From the NCBI RefSeq assembly GCF_030440575.1, contig NZ_CP047189.1, positions 1,116,001 through 1,180,000 of the forward strand: a stretch of DNA of 64,000 bases, in the 5' to 3' direction. Position numbers and translations under genes: made by a program. Below are positions 1 through 8,819 of this stretch, piece by piece. Each line of letters opens with the position of its first letter. Positions within the stretch are counted from its first letter, which is position 1. The notes beneath the pieces were generated by a model. The model did no database searches. It worked only from the letters and a program-made list of their open reading frames with translations, and had not been told where the DNA came from. Origin of the DNA: Corynebacterium ciconiae DSM 44920 (GTDB taxonomy: Bacteria > Actinomycetota > Actinomycetes > Mycobacteriales > Mycobacteriaceae).

Positions 1-135
1 GCTGACGTCGAGGCTGGCCAGCCGAAGATGAAGCAATACCGCGAGGAAATCACGAACCACCCGATCGAGAAGACCGGCGCCAAGCTGCGCGACATGATGT
101 CTTGGGTGAAGAACCCGCTCGACGCTACTGCGTAG
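1..135 (+). CDS. ilvC: Ketol-acid reductoisomerase, C-terminal end (partial)
   Basis: The window opens inside a reading frame that ends at a TAG codon at 133-135. The last 44 residues, including [15 protein letters not shown] and the ending [11 protein letters not shown], look like the C-terminal knotted domain of actinobacterial IlvC, which reduces acetolactate in valine, leucine and isoleucine synthesis. Its identity is supported by serA and leuB downstream, as in other corynebacteria. The stop codon lies inside a copy of the GCGTAGTAGC word (130-139). Confidence 0.85.
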   Translation, partial: ADVEAGQPKMKQYREEITNHPIEKTGAKLRDMMSWVKNPLDATA

Positions 136-200
136 TAGCAATTCGCTATTGACACGCCCCACCATTCGGTGGGGCGTGTGTGCGTTTGGGGGACTACGCA
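129..200 (+). terminator. Rho-independent terminator of ilvC, framed by inverted repeat words
   Basis: A perfect 12-bp stem (152-163 with 168-179, loop ATTC) follows the ilvC stop and is trailed by a short T-containing tract. The hairpin is framed by a second inverted repeat: TGCGTAGT at 129-136 and its complement ACTACGCA at 193-200. These two arms are copies, in opposite orientation, of the interspersed GCGTAGTAGC family, so the RNA could form a longer two-part hairpin. Confidence 0.85.
130..139 (+). repeat. Interspersed word family A (GCGTAGTAGC), master entry
   Basis: Exact copies on the + strand start at 130, 7201, 8828, 11601, 17132, 23090, 33530 and 38948; exact reverse complements start at 7048, 37700, 49461 and 56682. 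Shorter or one-base variants occur near 193, 5189, 11521, 23747, 27971, 34394, 40369, 45918 and 46035. The best copies extend to the 18-mer ACTCTGATGCGTAGTAGC, with CTCTG(A/C)T before the core. Twelve exact 10-mers compare with about 0.1 expected by chance in 64 kb on two strands with even base use. Copies lie at gene ends, beside hairpins and within genes. Function unknown. Confidence 0.85.
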
Positions 201-203
201 TCA

Positions 204-233
204 GATTTTCAATACTGGAAATTAATGAAAATC
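204..233. promoter_or_regulatory. Inverted repeat, candidate operator of the cation efflux gene
   Basis: GATTTTCA at 204-211 is exactly complementary to TGAAAATC at 226-233, with a 14-nt AT-rich spacer. It sits just upstream of a -10-like TAGGCT (239-244) that lies 6 nt before the ATG of the efflux gene. The position fits repression or activation by a metal-sensing regulator, but the regulator is not identified. Confidence 0.45.
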
Positions 234-250
234 GCGGCTAGGCTATAGGC

Positions 251-1234
251 ATGAGCAACCCACCAAGCCGCCACCACGAGTCCGACAGCCACGGCCACTA
301 CGGCCACATGCATGGCCATGGTGCCGGCCACTCTCACGCTCATACGAACGTGCCCACAGATTCGCTGCGAGCGCTGCTCATTGTTATTGCACTCACCGCC
401 ACGGTGTTCTGTGCTGAGCTGTTGGTGGGGCTTATTTCGGGATCTCTGGCGTTGCTCTCCGATGCGGCGCATATGCTCTCAGATTCGGCCGGGTTGTTTA
501 TCGCCCTTATCGCGATGGTGGTGGGCCGCAACGCTCACTCCGATGGGGCGACCTTCGGCTACAAACGCATGGAGGTCTTTGCCGCCCTCGTCAACGCCTT
601 AGCTGTGAGCCTGATCGCGGTCTACATCCTCGTCCAAGCGGTGAGGCGTGTTGGTCACCAGCACACGGTGGACACCGGCATGATGCTCATCGTCGCCGTG
701 ATCGGGTTGATCGTTAATTCCGTTGCGGCGATGGTGCTCGTGCGACGCCAACACGACAGCATGAACCTGCGTGGCGCCTATCTGCACGTGCTCACTGATC
801 TTCTAGGTTCCATCGCGGTGATCGTGGCGGGACTGGTTATTCGCTACACCGGGTTCGTCGCGGCCGACACTATCGCCAGCGTGCTCATTGCTGCCTTGAT
901 CCTGCCGCGTTCGCTGCGGTTGGTTCTCGATGCCTGCCACGTGCTGCTGGAACATGCACCCGAGGGCGTCACGGTGGAGCACGTGCAGCGGCGGCTGCAA
1001 GAGATCGCCGGGGTTGAGCACGTGCACGACATTCACATCTGGAGCTTGGATGGCACGACGCATCTATGTTCCTGCCACCTTGTGGTGGGCGGTCATTGGG
1101 ATGCCGAACGCCACTGCGTAGTACTCGATAAGGCCACGGCGACATTGGCCGATATGGGGCTTGGGCATGCCACCATCCAGATCGAGCCCGCAGCTCACGC
1201 CGAGCACGAGGATGTCGAATGTCAGAGCGCCTAA
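251..1234 (+). CDS. Cation diffusion facilitator (zinc/cobalt-type efflux pump)
   Basis: A 327-residue member of the CDF family, which exports divalent metals such as Zn2+ in exchange for protons across the cytoplasmic membrane. A histidine-rich N-terminus (about residues 8-35, several HGH and HSHAH clusters) precedes six predicted membrane helices. The two H-x-x-x-D metal-site motifs are visible: AHMLSD in helix 2 and HVLTD in helix 5, the pattern of zinc-transporting members. A C-terminal cytoplasmic domain carries HVHDIHIWSLDG. The ATG at 251 has no ribosome binding site, but TAGGCT lies 6 nt upstream, which suggests a leaderless transcript. An inverted repeat at 204-233 may be its operator. 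Metal specificity is inferred from the motif only. Confidence 0.9.
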   Translation: MSNPPSRHHESDSHGHYGHMHGHGAGHSHAHTNVPTDSLRALLIVIALTATVFCAELLVGLISGSLALLSDAAHMLSDSAGLFIALIAMVVGRNAHSDGATFGYKRMEVFAALVNALAVSLIAVYILVQAVRRVGHQHTVDTGMMLIVAVIGLIVNSVAAMVLVRRQHDSMNLRGAYLHVLTDLLGSIAVIVAGLVIRYTGFVAADTIASVLIAALILPRSLRLVLDACHVLLEHAPEGVTVEHVQRRLQEIAGVEHVHDIHIWSLDGTTHLCSCHLVVGGHWDAERHCVVLDKATATLADMGLGHATIQIEPAAHAEHEDVECQSA

Positions 1235-1248
1235 GTGGCGTGAGGTGA

Positions 1249-1260
1249 GCGTCGATAAGC
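1249..1260 (+). repeat. Interspersed word family B (GCGTCGATAAGC), master entry
   Basis: Exact 12-mers on the + strand start at 1249, 8847, 19256, 30668, 38032, 49632 and 60435; exact reverse complements start at 11434, 14192, 33026 and 56085. Near copies lie at 23315, 26621, 27647, 43217 and 43276. Eleven exact copies compare with roughly 0.01 expected by chance. Six are intergenic, several within about 50 nt after a stop codon, as here (15 nt after). The five copies inside genes all read L-I-D-A on the coding strand. Function unknown. Confidence 0.85.
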
Positions 1261-1302
1261 GCAATCGCGACGCAAGGTAGAAGAGGCGCTAGGTTTAAAG
1301 GT

Positions 1303-3180
1303 ATGGGTTTTAGTACACCTAGCTATGTTTTGACTGATCTTTTCGCCCGCATCAATCGGGGCGATCTCCAACTGCCCGATTTTCAGCGCTCTTTTCGCTG
1401 GGATGTTGATCGGGTGCGCGCCCTCATTTTGACCGTGCTGCGCGGATATCCCATTGGCACGCTCATGACGCTCGATGTTCGCGGCGAGCCCATGCGTTTC
1501 AAACCGCGGCCGCTGCAAGGGGCGCCGAATGCAAGCTCCGAACCCGGATGGTTGCTTCTCGACGGTCAGCAGCGCCTGACCACCCTGTTCCACACCTTGA
1601 GCGGTGATGGCTACATCGACACCATTGACTTTCGCCGCAAGCGGGTGCGCCGCAAGTTTTACCTGGACATCAATAAGGCCCTCGAGGGCGATATTCTGCC
1701 GGACGAAGCCGTATTTTCCGTCGATGAACATGGCCAAGTGCAAACGCATTTCGGTCCGGTAATCGATGGGGGAGTCAGCGACCACGAAGCTGAGCTGAGC
1801 AACGAAGTTATTCCCATTATCGATCTGCTCAACGATAATGCCGCCAATATGCTCTTCGATTTGGCTGCCCGCGGCGATGCCGATACACGCGAGCGGATGA
1901 AGACCGTGATGAATCGCGTCGTGCGGCCACTCTCGCGCTATAGCGTGCCGATGATTCGCCTCGACCGAGACACCCACACTGGGGGCATTGGCTCCATTTT
2001 TGTCCACGCCAATTCCGGCGGACTACGCATGGGAGTGTTCGATCTCCTCACCGCCGTTTTCGCCACCGAAGACAGTGACTACAAACTGGGCGATGATTGG
2101 AAGAAAACCCAGGATGTGCTGTCCAATTTTGAGGTGCTGGGTGATGTCGGCACCACGGACTTCCTCAAGGCCGTCACTCTTTTGGTCACCTACCGGCGCG
2201 GGCGGGCCTCGGGGCAGCGTGAAGACATTCTTCAACTCACCCTCGACGAATACAAACCCGCAGCCGACGCCATGCGCGTGGCATTCGCCCAAACCGCCAA
2301 ATTCCTGCGCGATCGGCGAATTTTCACCAAAGACCAAGTGCCCTACACCTCTCAACTCGTAGCGCTTGCGGTGATCCTCGCGATCGTGGAGGACGATCCG
2401 GCCGTGCGCCAGTCCAAGGAAGCATGGGACCGGCTCTACCGCTGGTTCTGGTGCGTCATTCTGGGCGAGCTTTATGGCACCGCCGCCGTGGCCAACCGTG
2501 CCGCGCGCGATGTCAACGAGGTACCGCGCTGGGTGATCGCTGGGGCACATAGCGATACTGCGGCCGAAGCTGGGGATGGCACCGAGGGCGCAGCTGATGG
2601 TGCCGATGATGTGGATCTTCCCGCGAGCGTTGCCAAGGCCCGCTTCGCGGAATCGCGGCTGTTGAGCATCGACGCCGATTCCACGGCCTACAAGGGAATC
2701 TTCGCACTCATGATGGGACGCGGTGCCAAGGACTGGCGTACCGGTTTGGAGTTCAACGGCGAAAACATCGCGGATCTCGACGCAGGCTTCCACTACATTT
2801 TCCCGCCGCGCTGGTGCGCCGAGCAGGGAGTGGATCCGGTGTTGTATAACTCGGTGCTGAACCGTGCTCCGATGGGTCGCCGAACCCAAGTGGTCATCTC
2901 TGGGACACCGCCATCGCGCTATCTGCCGCGCGTACAGTCCAAGTCCATCATGGAAGACGCCGAGTTCGACGGGGTGCTGTCTACCTCCATGCTCACCCCC
3001 GGATATCTGCACGCAGCCAAGGCGGAGGAGTTTTTCTCCGACCGGCGGCGCCGTGTGCTGCAAGCCATCGAGGAGGCTATGGGTAATGAGGCCATCCATG
3101 ACGTGGACGAAAACGATCTGCGTGGCGGCCATGAAGGCCCCGACGCCTTCCAACGGCCCGAAGAACCCACGAATGAGTAA
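1303..3180 (+). CDS. DUF262 (GmrSD-like) protein, candidate modification-dependent restriction or phage defence
   Basis: A 625-residue protein. The N-terminal DUF262 domain, shared with the GmrS part of the type IV restriction enzyme GmrSD, is recognised by LPDFQRSFRWD (about residues 24-34), the nucleotide-binding DGQQRLTTLF (about 86-95) and a later IFVHANSGG segment. The C-terminal part has HYIFPPRWCAEQGVDP, an N-rich segment and PPSRYLP, which resemble the degenerate HNH-type ending of single-chain DUF262 proteins. In the families I know the ending carries HH; here one position is Tyr, so nuclease competence is uncertain. It stands alone, with no methylase or partner nearby, between housekeeping genes. 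TAGGTT lies 7 nt before the ATG, so a leaderless start is likely. A role in defence is inference from the family. Confidence 0.75.
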   Translation: MGFSTPSYVLTDLFARINRGDLQLPDFQRSFRWDVDRVRALILTVLRGYPIGTLMTLDVRGEPMRFKPRPLQGAPNASSEPGWLLLDGQQRLTTLFHTLSGDGYIDTIDFRRKRVRRKFYLDINKALEGDILPDEAVFSVDEHGQVQTHFGPVIDGGVSDHEAELSNEVIPIIDLLNDNAANMLFDLAARGDADTRERMKTVMNRVVRPLSRYSVPMIRLDRDTHTGGIGSIFVHANSGGLRMGVFDLLTAVFATEDSDYKLGDDWKKTQDVLSNFEVLGDVGTTDFLKAVTLLVTYRRGRASGQREDILQLTLDEYKPAADAMRVAFAQTAKFLRDRRIFTKDQVPYTSQLVALAVILAIVEDDPAVRQSKEAWDRLYRWFWCVILGELYGTAAVANRAARDVNEVPRWVIAGAHSDTAAEAGDGTEGAADGADDVDLPASVAKARFAESRLLSIDADSTAYKGIFALMMGRGAKDWRTGLEFNGENIADLDAGFHYIFPPRWCAEQGVDPVLYNSVLNRAPMGRRTQVVISGTPPSRYLPRVQSKSIMEDAEFDGVLSTSMLTPGYLHAAKAEEFFSDRRRRVLQAIEEAMGNEAIHDVDENDLRGGHEGPDAFQRPEEPTNE

Positions 3181-3440
3181 TTAGATGCGCTAGGCTAAGG
3201 CGTCGGTACTGCCCGTGCGGCGTCGGAGGGCTTAGCACGCGTCAGTTCGCCGGTCCAGGCCGTGGCTGCCGTGGTTAGCTTGGCTGCCGTGGCGGAGTCA
3301 GGTACCGGCGCGAGCTGTCGAACGTGGCGGCGTAGGCGCGTGTTAACCCGCACCAACGTCCTCGACGGCCCGCATGGGTAGGATTACGCGAACGACAACA
3401 TCATTAGCTATCGAACCCGTCAGGGCGAGAGGATCATGTA

Positions 3441-5111
3441 GTGAAGAAGAACAAGGCCATCGCGATTGCCGCGAGTGTGCTCATGCTCTCCGGCGTGGGC
3501 GTGGCGTGCTCCAATAACAGTGACAGCTCCGATTCGTCGGCTGCGTCGAATGCGGCAGCGGCCCGCGATGAGGATCCGCGTTTCGGCGATGCTCCCTTTG
3601 TGGTGAGCGATACTGATTTCTCCGGCATTGATGCCTCGAAGCTCTTTTTCGATCACTCCGAAACAGCGGTGGTCACCGGAATGGAGACGGCGTCACAGCT
3701 GCGTGGCGCGTCGATCGCAGCGGTGGCCCACGCGCCGATGCTGATGAACACCCCAGAGAACCGCTCCGCGGTGCTCGATGAGCTCAAGCGACTCAAGGCC
3801 ACCAAGGTGTTGCTGGTGGGCGATACCGACTTCGCCGCGGCCGAGGCCGCCAATGATAGCGAGATCACTTTCATCAAAGATCAGGGCACCGTGGAGTCGC
3901 TGCAAGTGGCCACGTCTTTGGACTTCACTGAGAAGACCACCGGCGATACTGCCCAGGCCATCAGCGATATCGTGACCCTCGATTCCAAGGAGCCGACCCT
4001 GCTGGTGCCGGAGGATTATTCCACCCCAGTCGAGGGCAAGACCGAGGAACAGGGGAATTTCCCTGCGCAATCTGCGCTTGACGACGGCAACTCCCCAGTC
4101 GTTTTGACCTCCCCGATGAGCGGTATCGCGGCGACGGCCACCGCTAAGGCATGGGGCGCTGATTTGGTCTCCTTGCCGTGGCCCGATCCCCGCGCCTCGG
4201 AGGACGGAATCAAGGCTGTTGCCGGCTTGGAAGACAAGCCGGTGATCGCCTTGGGGCGTCTGTTCGGCTCGAGTGAGAACCTGAAGAAGCGCATCGTGCG
4301 CAGTCAAGAGGTCACCGAGGAGCAGCCTGGTGGCGGCCAGCTTGTGTTCCCGGGCCGTCATGTGGTGGCGCTCTATGGCCACCACACCGGTCCCGCGTTG
4401 GGCGCAATGGGCGAGCAGGACTCCGAGGCTGCCGCGGAGCGGGTCCACGATATCGCGGAGCAGTACCAAGAGTACGTGGACGATCCAGTGATCCCTGCCT
4501 TCGAGATGATGGCCACCGTGGCGTCGGCCGATCCTGGCGATGATAATGACTACTCCAACGAGGCAGACCCCTCTGAGCTGCTTGATTATCTCGACGCCAT
4601 CACGGAGATCGGTGGCTATGCCGTGATCGATCTGCAGCCGGGCCGTGCGCACCTGCTCGACCAGGCCAAGCTGTACGAGGAGCTGCTGAAGCGCCCGAAC
4701 GTGGGACTGGCGCTCGATCCCGAGTGGAAGATCGGCCCGAATGAGGTTCCGCTGCAGAATGTGGGCCACGTGGATGCCTCCGAGATCAACGAGGTCTCTG
4801 AGTGGTTGGCCAAGCTGGTAGACGAAAACAACCTGCCCCAGAAGCCCTTGGTTCTCCACCAGTTCCAGCTACAGATGATCCGCAATCGCGAACAGTTGAA
4901 CGTGGATTACCCCGAGCTGGCCTTCGTGTTGCACGCCGATGGGCACGGCACCCCAGACTTGAAGTTCGAAACCTGGGATGTGCTCAAGGAGGGCCTCGAT
5001 CCGCGCATCTTCCTGGCGTGGAAGAACTTCTACGATGAGGACACCCCGACCTTCACCCCCGAGCAGACGATGGAGATCACTCCGCGTCCGTGGTTTGTGT
5101 CCTACCAATAA
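3441..5111 (+). CDS. Large secreted lipoprotein of unknown function
   Basis: A 556-residue protein with a clear lipoprotein signal: MKKNK, a hydrophobic core and the lipobox GVAC (Cys about residue 23), then a Ser/Asp-rich linker. The product should be anchored on the outer face of the cytoplasmic membrane. The N-terminal half has repeated V-L-L-V-G-D and A-V-V-x-G segments (residues 70-320) that loosely recall cell-wall-binding repeat 2 folds. The C-terminal 200 residues (ITEIGGYAVIDLQPG, LALDPEWK, LVLHQFQ, FLAWKNFYDE) look like a barrel-type domain. I do not recognise a characterised homologue. The start is GTG at 3441 with AGAGGA 8 nt upstream. It is a single gene between the DUF262 gene and serA. 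Confidence 0.7.
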   Translation: MKKNKAIAIAASVLMLSGVGVACSNNSDSSDSSAASNAAAARDEDPRFGDAPFVVSDTDFSGIDASKLFFDHSETAVVTGMETASQLRGASIAAVAHAPMLMNTPENRSAVLDELKRLKATKVLLVGDTDFAAAEAANDSEITFIKDQGTVESLQVATSLDFTEKTTGDTAQAISDIVTLDSKEPTLLVPEDYSTPVEGKTEEQGNFPAQSALDDGNSPVVLTSPMSGIAATATAKAWGADLVSLPWPDPRASEDGIKAVAGLEDKPVIALGRLFGSSENLKKRIVRSQEVTEEQPGGGQLVFPGRHVVALYGHHTGPALGAMGEQDSEAAAERVHDIAEQYQEYVDDPVIPAFEMMATVASADPGDDNDYSNEADPSELLDYLDAITEIGGYAVIDLQPGRAHLLDQAKLYEELLKRPNVGLALDPEWKIGPNEVPLQNVGHVDASEINEVSEWLAKLVDENNLPQKPLVLHQFQLQMIRNREQLNVDYPELAFVLHADGHGTPDLKFETWDVLKEGLDPRIFLAWKNFYDEDTPTFTPEQTMEITPRPWFVSYQ

Positions 5112-5175
5112 AGTTCCCCCCAATTGTGGCCGATGCATCAAGGTTTAGCCGCGTAGCCACTAAGCTCTAAACGGT

Positions 5176-5209
5176 CCCACCCACGCTGTACTACGCAGCA
5201 GAGGGTGGG
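5176..5209 (+). repeat. Hairpin with a family A copy in its loop, upstream of serA
   Basis: CCCACCC (5176-5182) pairs with GGGTGGG (5203-5209). The 20-nt loop contains GTACTACGCAGCAGAG, a reverse-orientation family A copy. It lies 115 nt before the serA start and 65 nt after the lipoprotein stop, so it could end the upstream transcript or form part of a serA leader; there is no U-run. Confidence 0.5.
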
Positions 5210-5324
5210 CCTGTTTCTGGCCCCATCGCGAGTCTGGAATCACAGACATTGTGGGGCGGCGTGGCAGCGTCGTCACGCATGGGCCGGAAACCACCCTGAA
5301 CCCCATATCCCCAGGAGATTTCCC

Positions 5325-6920
5325 GTGACCGAGACAACCCGTCCAGTCGTTCTCATCGCAGATAAACTCGCCCAGTCCACCGTCGATGCGCTCGGAGATG
5401 CCGTGGACGTGCGCTGGGTTGACGGTCCCAACCGCCCAGAGTTGCTTGCTGCGGTTGCCGATGCCGATGCCTTGCTGGTGCGCTCGGCCACCACGGTGGA
5501 CAAAGAAGTGCTCGATGCCGCGCCGAAGCTGAAGATCGTGGGCCGCGCCGGAGTGGGCCTGGACAATGTGGACATCGATGCCGCGACCGCGCAGGGAGTG
5601 ATGGTGGCCAACGCGCCCACCTCCAACATTCATTCGGCCTGCGAGCACGCCATCTCGCTGCTGCTATCCACGGCCCGCCAGATTCCTGCCGCAGACGCCA
5701 CGCTGCGCGATGGCGAGTGGAAGCGTTCCTCCTTTAAGGGCGTAGAGATCTACGGAAAAACTGTAGGCATCGTCGGTTTCGGCCACATCGGGCAGCTGTT
5801 CGCGCAGCGGCTGAGCGCCTTCGATACCGAGATCATTGCCTATGATCCCTATGCCAATCCGGCCCGTGCCGGCCAGCTCGGTGTTGAGCTCGTCGATCTC
5901 GAGGAGCTCATGAGGCGTTCGGATTTTGTCACGATCCACCTGCCCAAGACCCCCGAAACTGCCGGCATGTTTGACGCCGAGCTGCTGGCCAAGGCAAAGC
6001 AGGGGCAGATCATTATCAATGCCGCTCGCGGTGGGCTCGTCGATGAGCAGGCGCTTGTCGACGCCATCCAGGCCGGCCACATCCGCGGCGCCGGATTCGA
6101 TGTCTACGCCACCGAGCCCTGCACGGATTCCCCGTTGTTCGCCTGCCCCGAGGTGGTGGTGACTCCGCACCTCGGCGCTTCCACTGTGGAGGCCCAGGAC
6201 CGCGCCGGTACCGACGTGGCGGACTCTGTGCTCAAGGCCCTCGCAGGCGAGTTTGTTCCCGATGCCGTGAATGTCTCCGGCGGGGCAGTGGGAGAAGAAG
6301 TCGCCCTCTGGCTGGAGTTGGCCCGCAAGCTGGGCTTGGTGGCCGTACACCTGCTCGATGGGGCCGCCGTGCGCGTCGAGGTTCAAGGCCGCGGCGAGTT
6401 ATCCTCGGAAAACATCGAGGCCCTTGGCCTCTCGGCACTGCGGGGTGTCTTCGCCACCACCGTCGACCAGCCCGTCACCTTCGTCAACGCCCCTCAAATT
6501 GCGGAATCCCGCGGCGTAGAGCTCGAGGTCTCCACAGCGAGCGAGGCACTTACGCACCGCTCGGTGCTCGGAGTGAAAGTGGTGGCCAGCGATGGCCGGG
6601 CTGTAGAGGTGGTTGGCGCCCTTACTGGGCTCGAAAGCGTGGAAAAGATCGTCCGCATCAATGGCCGCGGCCTCGATCTGCGCGCCGAGGGGCACAACCT
6701 TTTCCTGCAATACGCCGACGCGCCCGGCGCGCTGGGCATTGTGGGCTCGGTTCTCGGCGAGTGTGGAGTCAATATCAACGCCGCCGCGCTCTCTCAGGAC
6801 GCCACCGGTTCTGGGGCTACCCTGGTCCTGCGCATCGACCAAAACATTAACGACGACGTTGTTGAGACCATCGGCGAGAAGCTCAACGCCTCCCTCGCCT
6901 TCCATCTTCAGCTGGACTAG
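5325..6920 (+). CDS. serA: D-3-phosphoglycerate dehydrogenase
   Basis: Oxidises 3-phosphoglycerate to 3-phosphohydroxypyruvate with NAD+, the first step of serine synthesis. The 531-residue product is the long actinobacterial form: substrate domain (residues 1-100), NAD-binding domain with [10 protein letters not shown] (about 143-152) and the active-site segments ARGGLVDE and HLGAST, then an intervening domain and a C-terminal ACT domain (about 455-531) that in relatives binds serine. The frame is open further upstream, but GTG at 5325 is chosen because AGGAG lies 7 nt before it and [15 protein letters not shown] matches SerA N-termini. A strong terminator follows. Confidence 0.95.
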   Translation: MTETTRPVVLIADKLAQSTVDALGDAVDVRWVDGPNRPELLAAVADADALLVRSATTVDKEVLDAAPKLKIVGRAGVGLDNVDIDAATAQGVMVANAPTSNIHSACEHAISLLLSTARQIPAADATLRDGEWKRSSFKGVEIYGKTVGIVGFGHIGQLFAQRLSAFDTEIIAYDPYANPARAGQLGVELVDLEELMRRSDFVTIHLPKTPETAGMFDAELLAKAKQGQIIINAARGGLVDEQALVDAIQAGHIRGAGFDVYATEPCTDSPLFACPEVVVTPHLGASTVEAQDRAGTDVADSVLKALAGEFVPDAVNVSGGAVGEEVALWLELARKLGLVAVHLLDGAAVRVEVQGRGELSSENIEALGLSALRGVFATTVDQPVTFVNAPQIAESRGVELEVSTASEALTHRSVLGVKVVASDGRAVEVVGALTGLESVEKIVRINGRGLDLRAEGHNLFLQYADAPGALGIVGSVLGECGVNINAAALSQDATGSGATLVLRIDQNINDDVVETIGEKLNASLAFHLQLD

Positions 6921-6986
6921 CCGCCAGCTCAATGTCTATAGCGCACTCCAGCTGCGGCGGCGTGCGTGGTAGTCAAGGTGCCTATG

Positions 6987-7043
6987 ATCCGCGTGGCTGC
7001 CTGAGAATGCTCATGTTCTCGGGTAGTCACGCGGATAACTTTT
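6987..7043 (+). terminator. Rho-independent terminator of serA
   Basis: A 21-bp stem with a few G-U pairs (6987-7007 with 7016-7036, 8-nt loop) is followed by AACTTTT. It is one of the longest hairpins in the window. A family A copy starts 12 nt after it. Confidence 0.85.
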
Positions 7044-7047
7044 AGGT

Positions 7048-7066
7048 GCTACTACGCTACAGAGTT
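7048..7066 (-). repeat. Family A copy that may supply a promoter -10
   Basis: The reverse-orientation copy GCTACTACGCTACAGAG differs from other copies by one T, which creates TACGCT. That hexamer fits the TANNNT pattern and lies 8 nt before the ATG at 7067, the spacing seen at other leaderless genes in this window. Confidence 0.5.
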
Positions 7067-7720
7067 ATGCACTCTGAGATCTTGCCTGTGAGCTTCACCG
7101 CCGAGGACTATCCGCGCGCTCTTCTTGCAGTTGCGGCCTACAATTCGGCCAATCCGGGAGCGCAATTATGCGCGGATGTCGAAGAGGGCAGCATTCTGCT
7201 GCGTAGTAGCATCCCAGGGTCGAAGTATCGTGACCGCGCCCTCGCGGCCTGCGCGGCGCTCTCTGCTGATGCTGCTGTCGAGCCGGCTACTGACCTCGCG
7301 GCGGAGGAGGTTGATGAACAGGCGCGGGCGCAGGTGATGGAGTCGCTCCGGGCATGGTTTGCCGCCCAGGGGGTCACTGAGCTGCCTACCTCTTCAGAGA
7401 CTGGGCGCATCGAGTTCGCCATTGATGGAGTGCCAGTGGATTTTGGGGCGTCGCGCGCCGGGCATCTGCAGGTTGTTGCACTCGCGCAGGTCGAGGGTGA
7501 GCCGGGGGAGTTGGCCCATGTGTGTAACTTCGCCACGGGCTCGGTTGAGGATGCGGCGGCGTTTCCGGTGAAGGGGGAGAGCGGCTGGTGGTGTGCGGTA
7601 CACACTGCGGTGGTGGTCGATGGTGTGGACGCAGCGGAGTTTGATGCTGTATTGCGCGGTGCGGTGGCCGCGGTGCTCAAGCTCCAGCGCACCGTTGTTG
7701 TGCTCGCTGGGGAGAGTTAA
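7067..7720 (+). CDS. Small conserved-position protein of unknown function
   Basis: A 217-residue acidic, alanine-rich protein between serA and leuB, where other corynebacteria also carry a small unknown gene. It has no signal peptide or membrane segment. Two halves can be seen: one with [12 protein letters not shown] and [11 protein letters not shown] (residues 20-55), one with [11 protein letters not shown] and a Trp-rich EGWW-like turn. The layout faintly recalls the YbjN fold, but I would not assign it. The frame is open from GTG 7046; ATG 7067 is preferred because a TACGCT hexamer lies 8 nt upstream. Residues LLRSS are encoded by a forward family A copy at 7201. Confidence 0.7.
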   Translation: MHSEILPVSFTAEDYPRALLAVAAYNSANPGAQLCADVEEGSILLRSSIPGSKYRDRALAACAALSADAAVEPATDLAAEEVDEQARAQVMESLRAWFAAQGVTELPTSSETGRIEFAIDGVPVDFGASRAGHLQVVALAQVEGEPGELAHVCNFATGSVEDAAAFPVKGESGWWCAVHTAVVVDGVDAAEFDAVLRGAVAAVLKLQRTVVVLAGES

Positions 7721-7767
7721 CGTGCTACACTAGCCCCGTTCACTATATGGGAAAGGTGTATCACTCT

Positions 7768-8799
7768 ATGAAATCTGGGTTGAGGCTTGCAGTCATCGGC
7801 GGCGACGGCATCGGGCCGGAGGTGACCGCCGAAGCCTTGAAGGTCCTGCGCGCGGTGCGCGAGGATGTCGACACCACCGACTTCGATTTGGGCGCTCGAC
7901 GCTACCTGCGCAACGGCGAGTTGCTGAGCGATGAGGATCTGGCAGAGCTGAAGCGCCACGATGCGATCGTTCTCGGAGCTATCGGCGCGCCGGGAGAGGT
8001 GCCGCCGGGGGTGTTGGAGCGCGGCTTGCTGCTGAAGATGCGCTTCGCCTTGGACCACCACGTCAATCTACGTCCCTCCAAAATCTACCCCGGGGTTAGC
8101 TCGCCGCTACGCGAACCAGGTGAGGTGGACTTTGTGGTCGTCCGTGAGGGGACCGAAGGGCTCTATGCCGGCAACGGCGGCACCCTGCGGGAGAATACCC
8201 CCCATGAGGTGGCGAGCGAGGTGAGCCAAAATACCCGCTTCGGAGTGGAGCGGGTGGTGCGCTATGCTTTCGAGCTCGCCCAGTCGCGCCGTAAAAAGCT
8301 CACCTTGGTACACAAGACCAATGTGCTCGTTAACGCCGGTTCCCTCTGGCAGCGCACCGTAGACGCAGTGGCTTCGGAATATCCCGAGGTGAGTGTGGAT
8401 TATAGCCATATTGACGCCGCCACTATTTACCTGGTCACCGACCCCTCGCGTTTCGACGTGATCGTCACCGACAACCTCTTTGGTGACATCCTCACCGACG
8501 AAGCCGGGGCCATCACCGGTGGCATTGGTCTTGCTGCTTCCGGCAATATCGACGCCAGCGGCACCAACCCGTCGATGTTCGAGCCGGTGCACGGCTCCGC
8601 CCCCGATATTGCAGGCCAAGGGGTGGCTGATCCGGTGGCGGCCATTTTGTCCATGGCGCTGCTGCTGCGTCACCTCGACGACGAGGCCAATGCCCAGCGC
8701 ATCGAAGACGCGGTGGAGGCGCACCTGGCAGAGCGTGAATCAGGTGCGAGCATCTCCACCACTGCGGTCGGCGACGATATCGCTGCGCGCGTGAGCTAG
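7768..8799 (+). CDS. leuB: 3-isopropylmalate dehydrogenase
   Basis: Catalyses NAD-dependent oxidative decarboxylation of 3-isopropylmalate in leucine synthesis. The 343-residue protein starts with [13 protein letters not shown] and carries the metal-binding and NAD-binding signature [19 protein letters not shown] (about residues 230-250) and the [10 protein letters not shown] loop. ATG 7768 is preferred over ATG 7747 because the family N-terminus begins there and GGGAAAGG lies about 11 nt upstream. A -10-like TACACT is at 7726-7731, so leuB probably has its own promoter. Confidence 0.95.
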   Translation: MKSGLRLAVIGGDGIGPEVTAEALKVLRAVREDVDTTDFDLGARRYLRNGELLSDEDLAELKRHDAIVLGAIGAPGEVPPGVLERGLLLKMRFALDHHVNLRPSKIYPGVSSPLREPGEVDFVVVREGTEGLYAGNGGTLRENTPHEVASEVSQNTRFGVERVVRYAFELAQSRRKKLTLVHKTNVLVNAGSLWQRTVDAVASEYPEVSVDYSHIDAATIYLVTDPSRFDVIVTDNLFGDILTDEAGAITGGIGLAASGNIDASGTNPSMFEPVHGSAPDIAGQGVADPVAAILSMALLLRHLDDEANAQRIEDAVEAHLAERESGASISTTAVGDDIAARVS

Positions 8800-8819
8800 C
8801 AGCGGCGATACTGAGTGGA

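Noticed and set aside
2023..3153. 376-codon open frame antisense to the DUF262 gene
   Set aside because: The sense frame carries the DGQQR motif; the antisense frame has no recognisable feature.
3693..4859. 388-codon open frame antisense to the surface lipoprotein gene
   Set aside because: The sense strand has a signal peptide, lipobox and ribosome binding site, whereas the antisense frame has none.
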